Of a stretch of 9,985 bases of DNA, positions 6,651 to 9,985 are shown one piece after another. This DNA is from Porphyromonadaceae bacterium UBA7572. GTDB taxonomy: Bacteria > Bacteroidota > Bacteroidia > Bacteroidales > Muribaculaceae. The stretch spans positions 43,366-53,350 of the forward strand of contig DLLC01000054.1 of assembly GCA_002476625.1 (NCBI GenBank), in the 5' to 3' direction. The notes beneath the pieces are model-generated. The model saw only the letters and a list, made by a program, of their open reading frames with translations, ran no database searches and was not told where the DNA came from. The position numbers and the translations under genes were made by a program. How positions within the stretch are numbered: the stretch's first letter is position 1; each line of letters begins with the position of its first letter.

Positions 6651-7559
6651 CTATTTGCCGTAGGCGTTTTTCTTGCGGAAATTGTTGGGCGAGTCGCCGA
6701 GATGCTTTTTCACGTATTTCCCGAAAAACGAGAGGTTGTCGAAGTTCATTTCGGTGGCAATCTCCTTGATGCTCTTGTCGCTGTATTGGAGAAGCTGCTG
6801 TATGCGGCTCACGATGCTGCCGGCTATGAGGTCGCTGGCGGTGCTGCCGCACTTCTCGTTGCAGATGCTGGTGAGATATTTGGGCGACACGAAGAGCTGG
6901 TCGGCGAAATACTGCACGCTGCGCTCGTTGGTCTCGTTGTCGGCAAGCAGGAGCAGAAATTTGTGGAAAAGCTTGTCGCCTTGGCGGAGCATTCCGCCCT
7001 CGCTCTCGGTGAAGTGCTTGCTCACGCTTGAGAGCAGGTCGAGGGCAAAACTTTTCAGCACGCCCATCAGCGACTCGCGGCTGTAGTTGACTTGCGGGTG
7101 CTCGATTTTGAACATGGCGAGCTCGTAGTATTTCAGCATCAGCTCGCCTTCTTCTTCTGAAAACTGCACCACGGGGTTGGTGCTGATGCGCATCACTGCG
7201 TCGATGATACTCTTGTTGATGAAGCCCATCGACATGGCATTGCCTATCACCACGATTTTGCAGTCGAAGTCGGCAGAGTGGTTGATATCGCTTACGATGG
7301 TGTTGGCGCCTATAAATAGGGCCTCGTGCTCACGTATGGCGTGTTCGGCGTTGTTGAGCTTGATTTTCAGGTTGCCTTCAAGACAAAACACGATGGCCAC
7401 AAACGTGACTTTAAACACTTCCGAAAGGTTGGGGATGGTGTTGATGCTGTCGGCAAATGCTATGTTGCCGTCAAAATACTTGATTCCGCTGTAGAGTTCG
7501 GGCACATCTGCCAGATTGATGACCGCTATGCCTGCCGGTGGTGTGGTGGTTTTGTTCAT
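6651..7559 (-). CDS. AraC-family transcriptional regulator
   Basis: This 302-residue protein has the two-part AraC layout. Residues about 10-150 form a cupin-like ligand-sensing domain with short beta strands (VTFVAIVFCLEGNLKIKLNN, about 51-70). The C-terminal DNA-binding domain has two helix-turn-helix units: the first near 213-237 (SVQYFADQLFVSPKYLTSIC) and the second near 262-296 (KSIKEIATEMNFDNLSFFGK, then KHLGDSP and NFRK), which carries the AraC signature spacing. It is cytoplasmic. The ATG at 7557-7559 is preceded by AGGTG nine to five bases upstream, an unusually good Shine-Dalgarno for this phylum. A TAATTTTG box at 7594-7601 gives it its own promoter. It lies downstream of the alcohol dehydrogenase on the same strand but behind a hairpin, so regulation of that gene is possible though unproven. 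The inducer is unknown. Confidence 0.88.
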   Translation of the reverse strand: MNKTTTPPAGIAVINLADVPELYSGIKYFDGNIAFADSINTIPNLSEVFKVTFVAIVFCLEGNLKIKLNNAEHAIREHEALFIGANTIVSDINHSADFDCKIVVIGNAMSMGFINKSIIDAVMRISTNPVVQFSEEEGELMLKYYELAMFKIEHPQVNYSRESLMGVLKSFALDLLSSVSKHFTESEGGMLRQGDKLFHKFLLLLADNETNERSVQYFADQLFVSPKYLTSICNEKCGSTASDLIAGSIVSRIQQLLQYSDKSIKEIATEMNFDNLSFFGKYVKKHLGDSPNNFRKKNAYGK

Positions 7560-7593
7560 AAATGCACCTTGTGGTATGGTTAATCTTTTTCGG

Positions 7594-7601
7594 CAAAATT
7601 A
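7594..7601 (-). promoter_or_regulatory. -7 box of the AraC-gene promoter
   Basis: The minus strand reads TAATTTTG, a perfect TAnnTTTG box, 34 bases before the ATG at 7559. The expected start is near 7587, giving a leader of about 27 bases. No clear -33 TTTG stands at the usual distance, which may mean the promoter needs an activator. Confidence 0.5.
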
Positions 7602-7676
7602 GCAAAAAATGCACAATGATTGCCCCTTTTTGAATGAAAATATGTTCTAATCCACACCTTTTTTTTATATAGAATA

Positions 7677-7720
7677 GAGCTGTGTCAAAATAGGAGAGTA
7701 AGCTATTTTTGACACAACTC
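7677..7720. terminator. Long hairpin between the alcohol dehydrogenase and AraC genes
   Basis: TGTGTCAAAATAG (7681-7693) pairs with CTATTTTTGACACA (7703-7716) with one bulged T, extended by GAG (7677-7679) with CTC (7718-7720). The loop is nine bases and TTTT follows on the plus side. It should end the dehydrogenase transcript, which reads leftward, before the AraC promoter, although the better T run faces the other direction. Its arms resemble those of the hairpin at 107-144. Confidence 0.65.
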
Positions 7721-7754
7721 TTTTGATTTAATGTGATGCCAGCGTGCGTGGCTG

Positions 7755-8924
7755 TTATTTATACGAGTCCTGGTAAATCTTGTAGATTTCCTCTTTGGTG
7801 AGGAACCGCGGGTCGCCGTCGAGCATAGCGGCGCCGGTGTCGATGGCATTGTCCACAAACTTGTCGAAGTCGGCGGGCGTGATGCCGTAGTCGCTCAGCT
7901 TGATGCTGTCCACACCGCAGAGGCGCTGCATAGTGGCGAGCGCATCGAGGAAGTCGCTCGGGCGTGCCGCTTTCTGCTGGGTCATTTTCTCTGCCATCTT
8001 CATGTAGCGCTTCATGCAGTCGTTCTTGAAGGTGGTGTAGTATGCCATGCTGATGGCGATGAGCCCTGCCCCGTGAGGCAGCTTAGGATAGAAAGCGCTC
8101 ATGGCGTGCTCCATGGCGTGCTCGCCGATGCATCCGCTTGTGCTTTCCACCATGCCTGCGAGCGTGCTGGCCCATGCCACTTTGGCGCGGGCGTTGAGGT
8201 CGTGTCCGTCGGCCACCACTTTAGGCAGGTATTTGGCGAGCAGGCGAATGGCCTCCAGGGCGTAGAGGTCGCTGATGGGCGACGCGTTCTTGCTGTTGAG
8301 GTAGCCTTCCGCAGCGTGGAAGAAGGCGTCAAATCCTTGATAGGCAGTGAGCTTTGCCGGAACCGACACCATGATTTCTGGATCTACGATAGAGAGGGTG
8401 GGGAAGGTTTGGCTGAAGCCGAAACCTATTTTCTCGTTGAGCTCCTCGTCGGTGATTACCCCCCAAGGGTCGATTTCTGTGCCTGTGCCGGCGGTGGATG
8501 GAATGGCCACGATGGGGAGCGCCTTGGTTACGGGCCGCGACTTGCCATGCCCGCCGCTCACATAGTCCCACAGGTCGCCGCCCATGGCCACCACCACGGC
8601 AATGGCTTTGGCGGTGTCGATAGAGCTGCCGCCGCCCAGACCCACCACGAAGTCGCATGCTTCGGCCTTGCAGAGCTCGGCGCCTTCAGTCACGTGTGCC
8701 TTGCAGGGGTTGGGTTGTATCTTGTCGAAAACCACGCTCTCCACACCGGCCTCGCTGAGCTGAGCCACTAAGGTGTCGAGATAGCCGAAGTTCTTCATTG
8801 AAGTGCCGGCGGAGATGACGATTAGTGCTTTCTTTCCAGGGAGAGGCTGTTTAGCCAAGCGCTTCAGTTCGCCCACGCCAAACACGAGGCGAGTGGGAAT
8901 TGATAGGCTGAAATTCTTCATCAT
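7755..8924 (-). CDS. Iron-containing alcohol dehydrogenase
   Basis: This 389-residue cytoplasmic enzyme belongs to the group III (Fe-dependent) alcohol dehydrogenases, which interconvert alcohols and aldehydes with NAD(P)H. The dinucleotide-binding GLGGGSSIDTAKA lies at 95-107 and the conserved PSTAGTGTE at 142-150. The metal ligands of the family are all present: D199 and H203 in GFDAFFHAAE, H269 in GEHAMEHAM, and H284 in PHGAGL, corresponding to D196, H200, H263 and H277 of E. coli FucO. Length is normal. The open frame extends to 8981, but the ATGATG at 8924-8919 starts the conserved region (MMKNFSLSIPTRLVFG) and the upstream extension is low-complexity, so 8924 (or 8921) is chosen. The gene has its own promoter and is divergent from slyD. 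Substrate (short-chain alcohol, butanol, lactaldehyde) cannot be told; fermentative NADH disposal or aldehyde detoxification is likely. Confidence 0.9.
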   Translation of the reverse strand: MMKNFSLSIPTRLVFGVGELKRLAKQPLPGKKALIVISAGTSMKNFGYLDTLVAQLSEAGVESVVFDKIQPNPCKAHVTEGAELCKAEACDFVVGLGGGSSIDTAKAIAVVVAMGGDLWDYVSGGHGKSRPVTKALPIVAIPSTAGTGTEIDPWGVITDEELNEKIGFGFSQTFPTLSIVDPEIMVSVPAKLTAYQGFDAFFHAAEGYLNSKNASPISDLYALEAIRLLAKYLPKVVADGHDLNARAKVAWASTLAGMVESTSGCIGEHAMEHAMSAFYPKLPHGAGLIAISMAYYTTFKNDCMKRYMKMAEKMTQQKAARPSDFLDALATMQRLCGVDSIKLSDYGITPADFDKFVDNAIDTGAAMLDGDPRFLTKEEIYKIYQDSYK

Positions 8925-9022
8925 AATGTTTAGTTTTTTGCCATTTGCCTGTGGCTTCGGTGCTTGTTGCCTATAAGCCAAGTTGCAAATGAGGTTGTGT
9001 ATTAAAAGTATGTCTTATGCTG

Positions 9023-9053
9023 TAAAGTTACAAATTGCGCTTGAATATCCAAA
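9023..9053 (-). promoter_or_regulatory. Promoter of the iron alcohol dehydrogenase gene
   Basis: On the minus strand TTTG (9050-9053) is followed after 19 bases by TAACTTTA (9023-9030), one mismatch from TAnnTTTG. The start would be near 9016, with a leader of about 92 bases before the ATG at 8924, which rules against the longer reading frame being favoured by promoter position alone but is compatible with the chosen start. Confidence 0.55.
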
Positions 9054-9113
9054 ATATTCATGGGGATAAATTGCTTGTGTCTTTTAGCCGCCGTGTGGGA
9101 CTGAATGCGCTTT

Positions 9114-9144
9114 TTTGCGGTGTGGGAGAATTTGATTATCTTTG
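9114..9144 (+). promoter_or_regulatory. Promoter of the SlyD-type isomerase gene
   Basis: TTTG (9114-9117), a 19-base spacer and TATCTTTG (9137-9144) match the Bacteroidetes -33/-7 consensus perfectly. The expected start is near 9151, about 67 bases before the ATG at 9218. It is divergent from the dehydrogenase promoter, with about 60 bases between the two -33 boxes. Confidence 0.75.
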
Positions 9145-9217
9145 CAAGATATGTGGCGGTGTCTTCCTCCGCCCATGGTGTGAATGAAAAGATCAATATT
9201 ACATAAAGTTATATAAG

Positions 9218-9772
9218 ATGGATACTATTGCAAAAGGAAAATATGTGGTCTTGGCCTACAAGATTTTTGTGGTGGGCGCAGATCAGGATGTGCCAGTGTT
9301 TGAGTTTACGAAGGAGCATCCCGACGCATTCGTGTTTGGTAACGACCTCTCTATGATAGAAGGCTTTATGAAAAACATTGAGGGCTTGAAGGCGGGCGAC
9401 ACTTTTGATTTCACCCTCGCGCCTGAGGAAGCCTTCGGCAAGAAGGACGAGAACATGATTATCCCAATTGAGAAGGACGTGTTTAAGAATGGCGACGGCG
9501 AGTTTGACACCGAGCGCGTGGCGCTGGGCAACTATGTGCCTATGCTCACCAATGGCGGCCAGCGTGTGGAGGGCCTGGTGGTGGAAATTACCGACACACA
9601 CGTCACCCTCGACTTCAACCATCAGCTCGCGGGCGAAAGCGTGCGCTACCAGGGCGAGGTGCTGAAGGTGCGTGAGGCTACAGAGGAGGAGCTTCATCCG
9701 CAGCAGGGCTGTGGCTCATGCAGCGGCAGCTGTGGCGAGGGCGGCTGCTCGGGCTGCAGTGGCTGCCATTGA
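9218..9772 (+). CDS. slyD: SlyD-type FKBP peptidyl-prolyl cis-trans isomerase with Cys-rich tail
   Basis: SlyD proteins speed up prolyl isomerisation, act as cytosolic chaperones through an inserted flap domain, and in proteobacteria bind nickel with a C-terminal tail. The 184-residue product has no signal peptide. The first FKBP half is at about 1-70 (GKYVVLAYKIF, FVFGNDLSMIEGF, GLKAGDTFDFTLAPEEAFG), the insert-in-flap domain at about 75-130, and the returning FKBP strand at 131-155 (LDFNHQLAGE, then VRYQGEVLKVREAT). The usual NHPLAG reads NHQLAG (134-139), with Gln for Pro. The last 20 residues are a Gly/Ser/Cys tail with Cys165, 168, 172, 177, 180 and 183 and a terminal His184, spaced mostly CxxC or CxxxC, so a metal-binding role is very likely. 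It has its own promoter and terminator and is a single-gene unit. Confidence 0.92.
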   Translation: MDTIAKGKYVVLAYKIFVVGADQDVPVFEFTKEHPDAFVFGNDLSMIEGFMKNIEGLKAGDTFDFTLAPEEAFGKKDENMIIPIEKDVFKNGDGEFDTERVALGNYVPMLTNGGQRVEGLVVEITDTHVTLDFNHQLAGESVRYQGEVLKVREATEEELHPQQGCGSCSGSCGEGGCSGCSGCH

Positions 9773-9875
9773 TGCGTATGTCTGTGTCGAACATGAAGGA
9801 TATGGAAGATTTAACACAGCCTTCAATGAGGGTATAGCCGAATATATGGTTTTAATACAATAATAAAAAGTGTGG
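9773..9875 (+). other. Gene-free stretch after slyD
   Basis: I see no gene, promoter box or repeat here. It is the 3' untranslated region of slyD leading to the hairpin at 9876-9903, ending in an A/T-rich run (AATAATAAAAAG). Confidence 0.5.
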
Positions 9876-9903
9876 ATATGGGTGCGACGCGTCGTGCCCA
9901 TAT
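9876..9903 (+). terminator. Hairpin after slyD, probable terminator
   Basis: ATATGGGTGCG (9876-9886) pairs with CGTGCCCATAT (9893-9903), with two G-U pairs, around a loop ACGCGT that is itself self-complementary. A modest T-rich stretch TTGTTTC follows. A-rich sequence before it gives a T run on the minus strand, so it may work both ways. Confidence 0.65.
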
Positions 9904-9930
9904 TTGTTTCATGCTGATTGGCTGTGACAA

Positions 9931-9963
9931 AAAACCCCGAAAGCCATCGGCTTCCGGGGTTTT
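9931..9963 (-). terminator. Terminator of the minus-strand tRNA
   Basis: AAAACCCCG (9931-9939) pairs with CGGGGTTTT (9955-9963), and after an A/C mismatch AAGCC (9941-9945) pairs with GGCTT (9949-9953) around ATC. On the minus strand the stem ends in TTTTTTG, a good rho-independent signal. It begins two bases past the tRNA discriminator base. Confidence 0.85.
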
Positions 9964-9964
9964 G

Positions 9965-9985
9965 CGGTGCGTACAGGACTCGAAC
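9965..9985 (-). tRNA. 3' end of a tRNA gene (partial, cut by window edge)
   Basis: Read on the minus strand, the edge sequence starts with the last base of a T-stem, then the invariant T-loop TTCGAGT (9984-9978), the T-stem 3' strand CCTGT (9977-9973), the acceptor 3' strand ACGCACC (9972-9966) and a G discriminator (9965). CCA is not encoded (the next bases are CAA). The 5' acceptor strand should read GGTGCGT. The anticodon is outside the window, so the amino acid is unknown. Confidence 0.75.

Noticed and set aside
8073..8771. A 232-codon open frame on the plus strand opposite the alcohol dehydrogenase
   Set aside because: It is a shadow caused by codon bias in the dehydrogenase, whose catalytic motifs are intact.
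8925..8981. A 19-codon extension of the alcohol dehydrogenase to 8981
   Set aside because: The extension is low-complexity and does not belong to the family; ATGATG at 8924 leads straight into the conserved N-terminus.
9921..9932. GCTGTGACAAAA, resembling half of the hairpin at 7677-7720
   Set aside because: There is no complementary second arm nearby, so it is probably a chance match.

Overview
The window looks like a chromosome segment of a Bacteroidales bacterium, probably of the Muribaculaceae/Prevotella kind. Four promoters fit the Bacteroidetes pattern of a -33 TTTG or TTG, a 19-20 base spacer and a -7 TAnnTTTG box, one of them with a single mismatch in the -7 box; a fifth site has only the -7 box. 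The protein families agree: a lipoprotein with a Bacteroides-type surface-export signal, an OprO/OprP-like porin, and a secreted protein with a Prevotella-like C-terminal tail. Family assignments are made by eye from motifs; no search was run.

Layout. 1-77 holds the last codons of an unidentified plus-strand gene, followed by a hairpin. 218-2031 (minus) is a two-gene phage-derived island: an M15 peptidase (endolysin type) and, downstream, a P22-like portal protein that seems to lack its C-terminal part. No other phage genes are present. 2032-2328 is a divergent promoter region. 2329-5426 (plus) is a probable operon of a surface lipoprotein glycerophosphodiester phosphodiesterase and an outer-membrane porin, closed by a strong terminator at 5461-5499. 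These two could work together in scavenging glycerophosphodiesters or phosphate: the lipoprotein would cleave the substrate at the cell surface and the porin would admit the products.

5535-6412 (minus) is a secreted protein of unknown function. Its signal peptide is out of frame with the only good ATG by exactly one A in an A8 tract, which is the most curious point in the window. 6651-7559 (minus) is an AraC-family regulator and 7755-8924 (minus) an iron-containing alcohol dehydrogenase; a hairpin separates them, so they are probably separate transcription units. 9218-9772 (plus) is a SlyD-type peptidyl-prolyl isomerase with a metal-binding Cys-rich tail, divergent from the dehydrogenase. The right edge holds the 3' end of a minus-strand tRNA with its terminator.

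I found no CRISPR array, insertion sequence, integrase, toxin-antitoxin pair or recognisable defence system. Most of the window is ordinary. The items worth a second look are the one-base frameshift in the A8 tract, the isolated lysin-portal pair, and the GDPD-porin operon with its roughly 200-residue insertion.
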